Shown here: positions 1 to 5,403 of the stretch, one piece after another
Layout: every line of letters begins with the position of its first letter
How positions within the stretch are numbered: position 1 is the stretch's first letter
Source: Pseudomonadota bacterium
GTDB lineage: Bacteria; Desulfobacterota; Desulfovibrionia; Desulfovibrionales; Desulfovibrionaceae
Assembly (NCBI GenBank): GCA_023450535.1
Contig: JAEXGX010000103.1
Span: 1 to 5,689, forward strand
Direction of reading: 5' to 3'
DNA length: 5,689 nt
Program-made: the position numbers and the translations under genes
Notes under the pieces: model-generated
Databases searched by the model: none
The model's input: the letters and a program-made list of their open reading frames with translations, nothing else
Told to the model about the DNA's origin: nothing

Positions 1-317
1 TTTATGTGGCCCTGGGCTGCATGCTCAATGTGGTGCCCATGATTCTGCTTACCCTGCCCGCCATCTTTCCCACCATCGAGGCGCTCGGCTTCGACCCCGT
101 ATGGTTCGGCGTGGTGACCGTCATCCTCATGGAAATGGGCCAGATCACGCCGCCCATGGGGCTGGTGGTTTTCGCCCTGGCAGGCATGCCGGACGGCGCG
201 CCCATGGCCTCCATCTTCAAATACGTCATCATCTTCGTGCTGTGCATGCTGGCGCTTATCGCTCTGCTGGCCATCTTTCCGCAAATCGCGCTTTTTCTGC
301 CCAATATGGTGATTTAG
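1..317 (+). CDS. TRAP transporter large permease subunit (DctM type), C-terminal part, 5' end outside window
   Basis: This is the last ~104 residues of the large inner-membrane subunit of a TRAP transporter, which moves solutes delivered by a periplasmic binding protein using the sodium gradient. The frame is open from base 3 and ends at TAG 315-317. The visible part shows the signatures of the DctM C-terminus: a hydrophobic helix ending in LLTLPAIFP, then ALGFDPVWFGVV, the conserved MGQITPPMGLVVFALAG loop, and a last hydrophobic helix ending in FPQIALFLP. The ITPP loop belongs to the conserved permease core. The binding-protein gene follows after 31 bases on the same strand, so the two are probably co-transcribed. 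Here the permease precedes the binding protein, the reverse of the classic dctP-Q-M order. Whether a small Q subunit is separate or fused cannot be seen. The substrate is unknown. Confidence 0.93.
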   Translation, partial: YVALGCMLNVVPMILLTLPAIFPTIEALGFDPVWFGVVTVILMEMGQITPPMGLVVFALAGMPDGAPMASIFKYVIIFVLCMLALIALLAIFPQIALFLPNMVI

Positions 318-348
318 GTCCCAAAACATATACCGAAAGGAGAGTGTC

Positions 349-1413
349 ATGAAAAAATTGTGCGCCCTGCTCGCCGCCACGGCAACCCTCTGTGCATTTT
401 CTGCCGAACCCGCACAGGCGGCATCCCAGCGCCCCATCCGCCTCAAGATGCAGACACAGTTCATGGATCGGCATCCCATCGTGCAGAAGGTATGGAAGCC
501 TTGGATCGAGGAAATCAAAAAACGCACCGACGGAAGGGTCATCATCACCTTCTACAACCCCAACACCATCTGTCCGGACGGTGAACTGCTTGACGCCGTA
601 CTCAAGGGGCAGGTGGACATCGGCGATCATCAGACCACCCGCAATCCTGGCCGCATGCCGATGAACGCCGTCATGGCGAAACTCATGCCCGGTTCATCCG
701 TGAAGGCCACCACGCGCGCTTACTGGGAGCTGTACCAGACCACGCCCGGAATTCAGGATGAATTCAAGGGGATGAAGGTACTCGGTCTGCATATCGCCTC
801 CCCGGTGGAAATTCATACCAAGACCAAGCGCGTGGAAACACTGGCTGATATCAAGGGGCTGCGTCTCGTCGGCCCCGGCAAAGATTCCATGCTCATCGGC
901 AAAGGGCTGGGGGCCGACCCCATTTCCCAGCCCGGCTCTGAAATGTACATGGCGCTTTCCCGCAACATGGCGGAAGGCGCAATCTATCCCATCCCGGTGT
1001 TCCGTTCCTTCAAGCTCAACGAAGCCACAAGGTACACCACGCTGATCAACAGTGTTTCCGGATCGCAGTGGATGGCCATGAATCAGACCACATGGGACAA
1101 ATTGCCGCCCAAAGTACAGAAGGTGTTTGAGGAAACGACCGGGGAAGTCATGAGCATGGCCATGGCCGACGCCATCATGGAAGGTACCGCCAAGGATATG
1201 GAGGCCATGAAGAAGGAAGGGCATGAATTCATCATCATGTCTGAAGAAGAGCGCGCCAAGTGCTTTGAACAGCTCATGCCCGTTCTCAAGGCCGGATGGC
1301 GGGAAGAACTGGGCAGTCAGCCCAAGGTCGCCGACCCCGATGCGCTGTACCGGAAGGCCCAGGCTCTGGTGAACAAGTACAGCGACATGGAACGGGCGCA
1401 GGCCGGGAAATAG
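349..1413 (+). CDS. TRAP transporter solute-binding protein, DctP family
   Basis: This 354-residue periplasmic binding protein captures the solute and delivers it to the TRAP permease encoded just upstream. The start is fixed by AAGGAG seven bases before the ATG and by a clear Sec signal peptide: MKK, a hydrophobic stretch, and a probable cut after AQA at about residue 24. The mature protein has a DctP layout, with lobe I around residues 30-120 (including VDIGDHQTT), the hinge and linker segment ETLADIKGLRL at about 163-173, and a C-terminal helical part. Its length is normal for the family. One oddity is that DctP proteins usually carry KGLKIR, whose last Arg binds the ligand carboxylate. 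Here the segment reads KGLRLV, with Val174 at that position and Arg172 two residues earlier. The ligand may therefore be bound differently, or an alternative Arg may serve. The ligand cannot be named. Confidence 0.92.
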   Translation: MKKLCALLAATATLCAFSAEPAQAASQRPIRLKMQTQFMDRHPIVQKVWKPWIEEIKKRTDGRVIITFYNPNTICPDGELLDAVLKGQVDIGDHQTTRNPGRMPMNAVMAKLMPGSSVKATTRAYWELYQTTPGIQDEFKGMKVLGLHIASPVEIHTKTKRVETLADIKGLRLVGPGKDSMLIGKGLGADPISQPGSEMYMALSRNMAEGAIYPIPVFRSFKLNEATRYTTLINSVSGSQWMAMNQTTWDKLPPKVQKVFEETTGEVMSMAMADAIMEGTAKDMEAMKKEGHEFIIMSEEERAKCFEQLMPVLKAGWREELGSQPKVADPDALYRKAQALVNKYSDMERAQAGK

Positions 1414-1429
1414 GGAGCCCCGGCACCTG
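1399..1429 (+). promoter_or_regulatory. Possible hairpin across the binding-protein stop codon
   Basis: The arms CAGG-CCGGG (1399-1407) and CCCGG-CA-CCTG (1419-1429) pair over nine base pairs with a two-base bulge, enclosing the TAG stop. An alternative pairing, GCCGGG (1402-1407) with CCCGGC (1419-1424), is perfect over six. No run of T follows, so this is not a standard intrinsic terminator. It could lower read-through into the porin gene or protect the 3' end of the upstream message. The role is inferred; only the inverted repeat is seen. Confidence 0.3.
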
Positions 1430-1477
1430 ATAAAAGCGCCCGTCACTCAAAAAACTTTACACAATGGGGATGTCGTC

Positions 1478-2878
1478 ATGAAAAAATTCTTCACCCTCAT
1501 TCTCGCCGCAGGCATGATCGTTTCCACCGGCGGCGGAGCTTCCGCCGCGAGTCTGAAAGTGTCCGGCCAGTGGCTGACCGCTTTCCATGTCACCGACAAT
1601 CTATACGGTGCGAACGCGCTGAAAGAGGGCAGCAACGACGGCAAATTCAAGGCCAATCAGCGTATCCGTATCAACCTCGACATGGTGGCGAACGAATCCC
1701 TGTCCGGCCGCGTGCAGCTTCAGGTCGGCAACGGCGCGTCGATGCCCCATGCCTACGATTGGGGCACTGGCGGCGTAGGCAGTACCGGCAAGGATGTAAC
1801 CGCGCGTCTGGCCTACCTGGACTGGGTGATTCCAGGCACAGATACACTGGTTCGGATGGGACGGCAGGAAGTGGACATTCCTTCCTACACCTTCCTCTCG
1901 CCCGTATTCGACACGCCTTCGGCCATTGACGGGGTAATGACCTATACCCCCGTCAACGATATGCTGGCATTCACCGTCGGCTGGCTGCGCGCTTCCGCCA
2001 CGCTGAACAAGTGGGGAACGGCGCATTATCCCCACAGCAGTGTCGACCTCGCCTACCTTTCCGCCGACCTGAAATTCGACGGAGTGAGATTCACCCCCTG
2101 GGGCATAGTCGGCCTGCACGGCAACGGCGAAGTAGACGACAAGGGAACCCGCGTGGGTAACATGGACATGATGGGCTATGGCTACAGTACCGTCGACGAG
2201 GCCCGCACCACGGTATACTGGGTCGGTGCCGGCGGCGAGCTGACCATGTTCGATCCGTTCCGCTTTACGGCCGACTTTGTCTACAGCGGCAACGACGCCG
2301 ACGGCACGGCGGGACGCAGGGGATGGTACGCCGCTCTCGGCGCGGAGCTGAAGACGGGCTTCGGTACACCGTTCCTGAAAGGCTGGTATGCCTCCGGTGA
2401 CGACGCCGACTCCGAAAAGAGCGAACGGCTGATGTCCATCAGCAGAGGCGGACTGTTTGACGCTTCCACCATCTACTTTGACGGTATGGGCATGCTGTCC
2501 CAGCCCATTGACAACCAGAGCGCCGCAGGCACCTGGGGTATGCAGCTCGGTGTCAAGGGCATCTCCTTTGTGGAGGCTCTCACCCACATGCTGTCCGTGA
2601 CCTATATTCAGGGCACCAACAATACCAATCGCATCACCAATCCCGCGTTGAGAGGCCAGCTGAAGAACTGCCTGCTGGTGGACGACACCCCGGCCCGTTA
2701 CATGACCACCAGCGACTCCGCCTGGGAAATCGATTTCCTGAGTACATACAAACTGTATAAAAACTTCTCCGCCTCACTGATGTTGGCATACCTTATCACG
2801 GACTTTGACGAAAATATCCGTGCCGACAGGTATGACAACGCTTTTCGAGGCACGCTGATGTTCACTTACAATTTCTGA
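1478..2878 (+). CDS. Outer-membrane porin (Desulfovibrio homotrimeric porin type)
   Basis: This 466-residue protein is a predicted outer-membrane beta-barrel porin that lets small solutes into the periplasm. It has a signal peptide (MKKFFTLILAAGMIVS, probable cut after ASA at about residue 23). After it come a first strand, LKVSGQWLTAF, and the segment RIRINLDMVANESLSGRVQLQVG. Alternating strands and turns rich in G, D and N continue along the whole protein. It ends in FRGTLMFTYNF, the terminal Phe being the usual barrel-assembly signal. The pattern resembles the porins that Desulfovibrio and relatives place beside TRAP transporters and sulfatases. The start codon is chosen for the signal peptide; upstream is only a modest GGGGA at about eight bases. 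The gene lies 64 bases after the TRAP binding-protein gene, suggesting a linked uptake role. The family assignment is from motif memory, not a search. Confidence 0.88.
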   Translation: MKKFFTLILAAGMIVSTGGGASAASLKVSGQWLTAFHVTDNLYGANALKEGSNDGKFKANQRIRINLDMVANESLSGRVQLQVGNGASMPHAYDWGTGGVGSTGKDVTARLAYLDWVIPGTDTLVRMGRQEVDIPSYTFLSPVFDTPSAIDGVMTYTPVNDMLAFTVGWLRASATLNKWGTAHYPHSSVDLAYLSADLKFDGVRFTPWGIVGLHGNGEVDDKGTRVGNMDMMGYGYSTVDEARTTVYWVGAGGELTMFDPFRFTADFVYSGNDADGTAGRRGWYAALGAELKTGFGTPFLKGWYASGDDADSEKSERLMSISRGGLFDASTIYFDGMGMLSQPIDNQSAAGTWGMQLGVKGISFVEALTHMLSVTYIQGTNNTNRITNPALRGQLKNCLLVDDTPARYMTTSDSAWEIDFLSTYKLYKNFSASLMLAYLITDFDENIRADRYDNAFRGTLMFTYNF

Positions 2879-2903
2879 TACGCAGTTTCTGTCTTATTCT
2901 TAC

Positions 2904-2925
2904 GGGCGCGGAAGTATCTCCGCCC
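2904..2925 (+). promoter_or_regulatory. Weak bulged hairpin between porin and sulfatase remnant
   Basis: GGGC-GC-GGA (2904-2912) can pair with TCCGCCC (2919-2925), giving seven base pairs with a two-base bulge and a six-base loop. It lies in the 70-base gap after the porin stop. There is no T run after it, so it is at best a weak attenuator or processing element. The fold is seen; the function is inferred. Confidence 0.2.
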
Positions 2926-2948
2926 TCGAAACACGGAAAGGATCATCC

Positions 2949-3318
2949 ATGTCCAACAACGCCATTGTCATCATGTTCGACAGCCTGCAATTCAACTAGT
3001 CTGAAAACGCCTATACGGAAGGTCTGCCCACGGTGCCCTGCCGCTGCGCCATGCACACCGGCCGCTATACCCTGCCCTATTCCGGCTGGGCAGGCCTCTC
3101 CAAGGAAGACACCACCATCGCCGACCTGTGCCGGGGCCGACCCGTCGACACGGCGCTGGTCTTTGACTGCCCCATGTACCGTCTGCCCAAGTTCGGATAC
3201 ACGTGCGGCTTCGACAAGGTATGGTTCCTGCACGGCCATGAGGGGGACGACTATTTCTTTGAAAACGATGCTCTTATCCACTACGAACCCAAAGACTTTA
3301 TTGCGGAGACAATTTTGA
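2949..3318 (+). pseudogene. Remnant of a sulfatase-like (alkaline phosphatase superfamily) hydrolase gene
   Basis: The gene starts normally: AAAGGA before ATG 2949, then MSNNAIVIMFDSLQFN, where Asp11 is the expected metal ligand of the sulfatase N-terminus. A TAG follows at 2997-2999. In the same frame the reading continues as SENAYTEGLPTVPC and on through HTGRYTLPYSGW, KEDTTIADL and FGYTCGFDKVWFLHGHE to about 3318. About 25 residues that family members normally carry between the first strand and ENAYTEG (the region with GCYG and TPNxD) are missing, so a deletion probably created the stop. Similarity ends near the hydrolase stop on the other strand. Roughly three quarters of a typical ~450-500 residue protein is absent, including the C-terminal metal and substrate residues. 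The CxPxR(x4)TGR motif appears with Thr in place of Cys/Ser, so even the intact ancestor may not have used formylglycine. The gene sits directly after the porin. It is almost certainly non-functional. Confidence 0.8.
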
Positions 3319-4266
3319 TTAACGGTACGTCGCCAGCCGTTCCTTCAGAAAAGCGAAAAAGGCCGGAGCGTCTATGCCGGTCAGCACATGCGCGTTGGCC
3401 AGGCGGCCCGTTTTATCCCGCCAGTCAGCCAGCGTGTGCCCGAAGGTCAGTGTGCCTTCGCAATCCACATCCACAACCGCATCGCATCCGGTGAAATACT
3501 CGGGATGCAACAGCCAGGCCACAGTGGTGGGGTCGTGCAGCGGCCCGCCGACCTCTCCGTAGCGCTCCGGATCATTGCGGTCATAAAAGGCAATCAGCTC
3601 CGCCGCCACCGAAGCCACGCGCCGGTTCAACGTTTTGAGCGAGGCTACCCATTCCGGCTTGGCCAGAGCTTTGAACGACATATCCAGAGGTGCAAGCGTA
3701 ATGGGTACGCCGCTGGAAAGTACAATGCGCGCCGCGTGGGGATCGGCCAGCATGTTATATTCCGCACTGGGCGTGCGATTGCCCAGAGCGGAAAACGCAC
3801 CGCCCATAATCACCAGGCGTTCGATCCCCCGCGCAACGGCAGGCTTCATGGAAAAGACCACGCCAAGGTCGGTCAGCGGACCAATAGCGCAGATCGTCAC
3901 CTTTTCCCGCCGCCCCTCCGCCGCATCGGCCAGCGTGTTCAACAGAAAGTCCACCGCATGCTCCCGCATGAGCGGCATGGACGGGGGCGCCAGCAAGGTG
4001 CCGCCCAAACCGGAAACCCCGCTGTATTTTCCGAAAATCTGTTCGCGCAGCATGGGGCGCGGACACCCTGCGTAGACCGGAATGTCCGGGCGGCCCGCCA
4101 GTTCGCAAATGCGGCGGGCATTATCCTGCGTGGCGGCAAGCGGCACGTTGCCCGCCACCGCGCAGATTCCCAGCAAGTCCAGTTCCGGTGAGGCCAGCGC
4201 CAGCAGAATAGCAATGGCGTCATCCACGCCGGGGTCGGTATCAATAATCAAGGGGCGGGGTTTCAT
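3319..4266 (-). CDS. Nucleoside hydrolase (IU-NH/Rih family), second gene of a tandem pair
   Basis: This 315-residue cytosolic enzyme is predicted to cleave the N-glycosidic bond of nucleosides to give ribose and a free base. It starts with PLIIDTDPGVDDA, carrying the calcium ligands Asp11, Asp15 and Asp16. Further family residues are Asn40 (AGN), Thr132 in GPLTD, the MGGAF loop, AEYNMLADPHAA with Asn171, and LHDPTTVAWLLHP with His244 and Asp245. All expected active-site residues are present and the length is normal. The GPLTN loop reads GPLTD here. GGAAGG lies just before the ATG, and the ATG overlaps the TGA of the upstream hydrolase as ATGA, implying translational coupling. The gene converges on the sulfatase remnant, and I see no terminator after its stop. 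Substrate preference (purine, pyrimidine, inosine-uridine) cannot be decided from the sequence. Confidence 0.93.
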   Translation of the reverse strand: MKPRPLIIDTDPGVDDAIAILLALASPELDLLGICAVAGNVPLAATQDNARRICELAGRPDIPVYAGCPRPMLREQIFGKYSGVSGLGGTLLAPPSMPLMREHAVDFLLNTLADAAEGRREKVTICAIGPLTDLGVVFSMKPAVARGIERLVIMGGAFSALGNRTPSAEYNMLADPHAARIVLSSGVPITLAPLDMSFKALAKPEWVASLKTLNRRVASVAAELIAFYDRNDPERYGEVGGPLHDPTTVAWLLHPEYFTGCDAVVDVDCEGTLTFGHTLADWRDKTGRLANAHVLTGIDAPAFFAFLKERLATYR

Positions 4267-5228
4267 GCTGCATTCCTTCCGTACACGCGCAAGCGTTCTG
4301 TCAAGTCGGCGAAAAAGGCGTCGGCATTAAGGCCGGTCAGCACCAGCGCATTGGCGGGGTGCCCCGTCTGCCCGAACCAGTCAACCATAGTATACCCCAT
4401 ACAGCGCTCGCTGACGCATTCCACAGCCACAAAGCCTTTCTTGCCGGAAAAATGCTCCGGATGAAGCAGCCAGCCGAACACTGTGGGGTCGTGCAAAGGA
4501 ACCCCTCTACCGCCGAAGCGGGAACTGTTTTCGCCGCACACAGCCAACAGATCCGCCGCAAAGCCCGCCACAGGGTTGCCCACAGCCCGGATGGCCGCCA
4601 GCCGTTCCGGCGTCACCAGTGCTTTGTGGGTAAGATCCAGAGGCGCGATGACTAAGGGGACTCCGCAGGAAAACACCACCTGCGCAGCATGGGGGTCGGC
4701 AAGGATATTGAACTCAGCGCAGGGCGAAGCGTTACCCTGCTCGACAAAGGCTCCGCCCATAAGCACAATGCGATCAATACCGTCCACAATGCCCGGGTCC
4801 TGAATCAGAGCCAATGCGATGTTCGTCAGCGGCGCGAGCGGGCAGAGCGTCACTTTCGGGCGCTCGCCCCGCGCCGCCTCACGCAGAACACGGATCAAAA
4901 AATGCACGGCATGCTCGTCTTCAGCCCCATGCGCAAAAGACGCGGCGGAGTGTCCGCCCAAAGTGCCCAATCCATCTGGGCCGTGGCACGCGGCGTATTC
5001 CGGCGCACGCAACAAGGGCCGGGAACATCCGGCATATACCGGCACGTCCATACAACCTGAACGTTCGCGCACGGTCAACGCATTGGCCAGCGTACGCTCC
5101 AAGGGCATATTTCCAGAAACAGTGGTAATACCCAGCACTTCAAACTCCGGCGAGGCCAATGCCAGAAGCAGAGCCACGGCATCATCTATGCCGGGGTCAG
5201 TGTCGATGATAACGGGAATACGTTTCAC
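4263..5228 (-). CDS. Nucleoside hydrolase (IU-NH/Rih family), first gene of a tandem pair
   Basis: This 321-residue predicted ribonucleoside hydrolase starts at a GTG, because AAGGAG (5243-5238) lies nine bases upstream and the DTDPG strand follows at the family-typical distance. An in-frame ATG at 5339 would add 37 residues without a ribosome binding site and with no family match. Seen are RIPVIIDTDPGIDDA (Asp11, Asp15, Asp16), Asn40 in SGN, Thr135 in APLTN, MGGAF, AEFNILADPHAA (Asn174) and LHDPTVFGWLLHP (His246, Asp247). These form the full calcium and ribose binding set. The usual GPLTN loop is APLTN here. It is clearly paralogous to the next gene, sharing its layout and many blocks, and overlaps it by four bases. 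The pair probably salvages nucleosides, perhaps with different base preferences. Confidence 0.92.
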   Translation of the reverse strand: MKRIPVIIDTDPGIDDAVALLLALASPEFEVLGITTVSGNMPLERTLANALTVRERSGCMDVPVYAGCSRPLLRAPEYAACHGPDGLGTLGGHSAASFAHGAEDEHAVHFLIRVLREAARGERPKVTLCPLAPLTNIALALIQDPGIVDGIDRIVLMGGAFVEQGNASPCAEFNILADPHAAQVVFSCGVPLVIAPLDLTHKALVTPERLAAIRAVGNPVAGFAADLLAVCGENSSRFGGRGVPLHDPTVFGWLLHPEHFSGKKGFVAVECVSERCMGYTMVDWFGQTGHPANALVLTGLNADAFFADLTERLRVYGRNAA

Positions 5229-5237
5229 GAAAGCAGT

Positions 5238-5243
5238 CTCCTT
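5238..5243 (-). promoter_or_regulatory. Strong ribosome binding site that decides the GTG start of the first hydrolase
   Basis: On the minus strand AAGGAG ends nine bases before GTG 5228. No comparable site precedes the in-frame ATGs at 5339, 5273 or 5267. The GTG also places the DTDPG motif at residue 9, as expected for the family. Confidence 0.8.
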
Positions 5244-5315
5244 TTCCGGTGTGCCAGCGCACGACATGTCCATACGAGTTCGTTTGATATTGAAGGAAAT
5301 TCTTCCAGTAATGAT

Positions 5316-5336
5316 AAAAAACTCTTCGAGTTTTTT
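5316..5336. terminator. A/T-flanked perfect hairpin, terminator-like in both directions
   Basis: Six A plus CTC (5316-5324) and GAG plus six T (5328-5336) form a perfect nine-base-pair stem with a three-base loop. Read on the minus strand it also has a T run, so it could end transcription of the methyltransferase gene before the hydrolase operon, and terminate in the other direction too. The GC core is only three base pairs long and the T run is part of the stem, so strength is uncertain. The repeat is seen; the role is inferred. Confidence 0.5.
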
Positions 5337-5346
5337 CACCGCCTAT

Positions 5347-5375
5347 CGGTCCCACCTCTAACTTCGGGGGCACCG
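5347..5375. repeat. Imperfect inverted repeat in the spacer
   Basis: The arms 5347-5356 (CGGTCCCACC) and 5366-5375 (GGGGGCACCG) pair at eight of ten positions around a nine-base loop. The arm mismatches are C:C and A:G. It lies between two better hairpins. No known element is recognised. Confidence 0.3.
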
Positions 5376-5386
5376 GACAGCAACAA

Positions 5387-5401
5387 CGCGGCAAAGCCGC
5401 G
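5387..5401. terminator. GC-rich perfect hairpin just after the methyltransferase stop
   Basis: CGCGGC (5387-5392) and GCCGCG (5396-5401) form a perfect six-base-pair stem with a three-base loop, two bases past the methyltransferase stop codon on the minus strand. What follows on that strand is TTGTTG, not a full T run. It may be a weak terminator or a 3'-end stabiliser. It also marks the switch from GC-rich to AT-rich DNA. Confidence 0.4.
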
Positions 5402-5403
5402 AT

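Noticed and set aside
694..1446. Open minus-strand frame opposite the TRAP binding protein
   Set aside because: The His/Gly-rich translation has no domain and no ribosome binding site; it is a shadow of the DctP gene.
1601..2587. Long open frame on the minus strand opposite the porin (328 codons)
   Set aside because: It is antisense to a porin with a clear signal peptide and C-terminal Phe; its translation shows no recognisable domain and is explained by the codon bias of the real gene.
2949..3318. Two small genes (a 16-residue peptide and a downstream protein starting at GTG 3033)
   Set aside because: Both pieces match consecutive parts of one sulfatase-like fold in the same frame, and the GTG lies inside the nucleophile motif region with no ribosome binding site.
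3388..4191. Open plus-strand frame opposite the second nucleoside hydrolase
   Set aside because: Arg-rich, low-complexity translation with no family features, while the minus strand carries a complete hydrolase active site.
5281..5310. Palindrome-like GGAA...TTCC and a possible -10 box as promoter/operator for the hydrolase operon
   Set aside because: The half-sites are only four bases and no matching -35 box lies at correct spacing; a promoter is expected here but I cannot place it.
5229..5339. N-terminal extension of the first hydrolase from ATG 5339
   Set aside because: It has no ribosome binding site, begins inside the A/T hairpin and adds residues absent from the family; GTG 5228 has AAGGAG at good spacing.
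5197..5394. Short minus-strand open frame across the spacer (65 codons)
   Set aside because: It overlaps the hydrolase start and the hairpins, lacks a ribosome binding site, and its translation shows no domain.
5347..5401. Integron attC site or tRNA fragment in the hairpin spacer
   Set aside because: The TCTAAC/GTTAGA core resembles but does not match the RYYYAAC/GTTRRRY boxes, and no tRNA arms or TpsiC loop are present.
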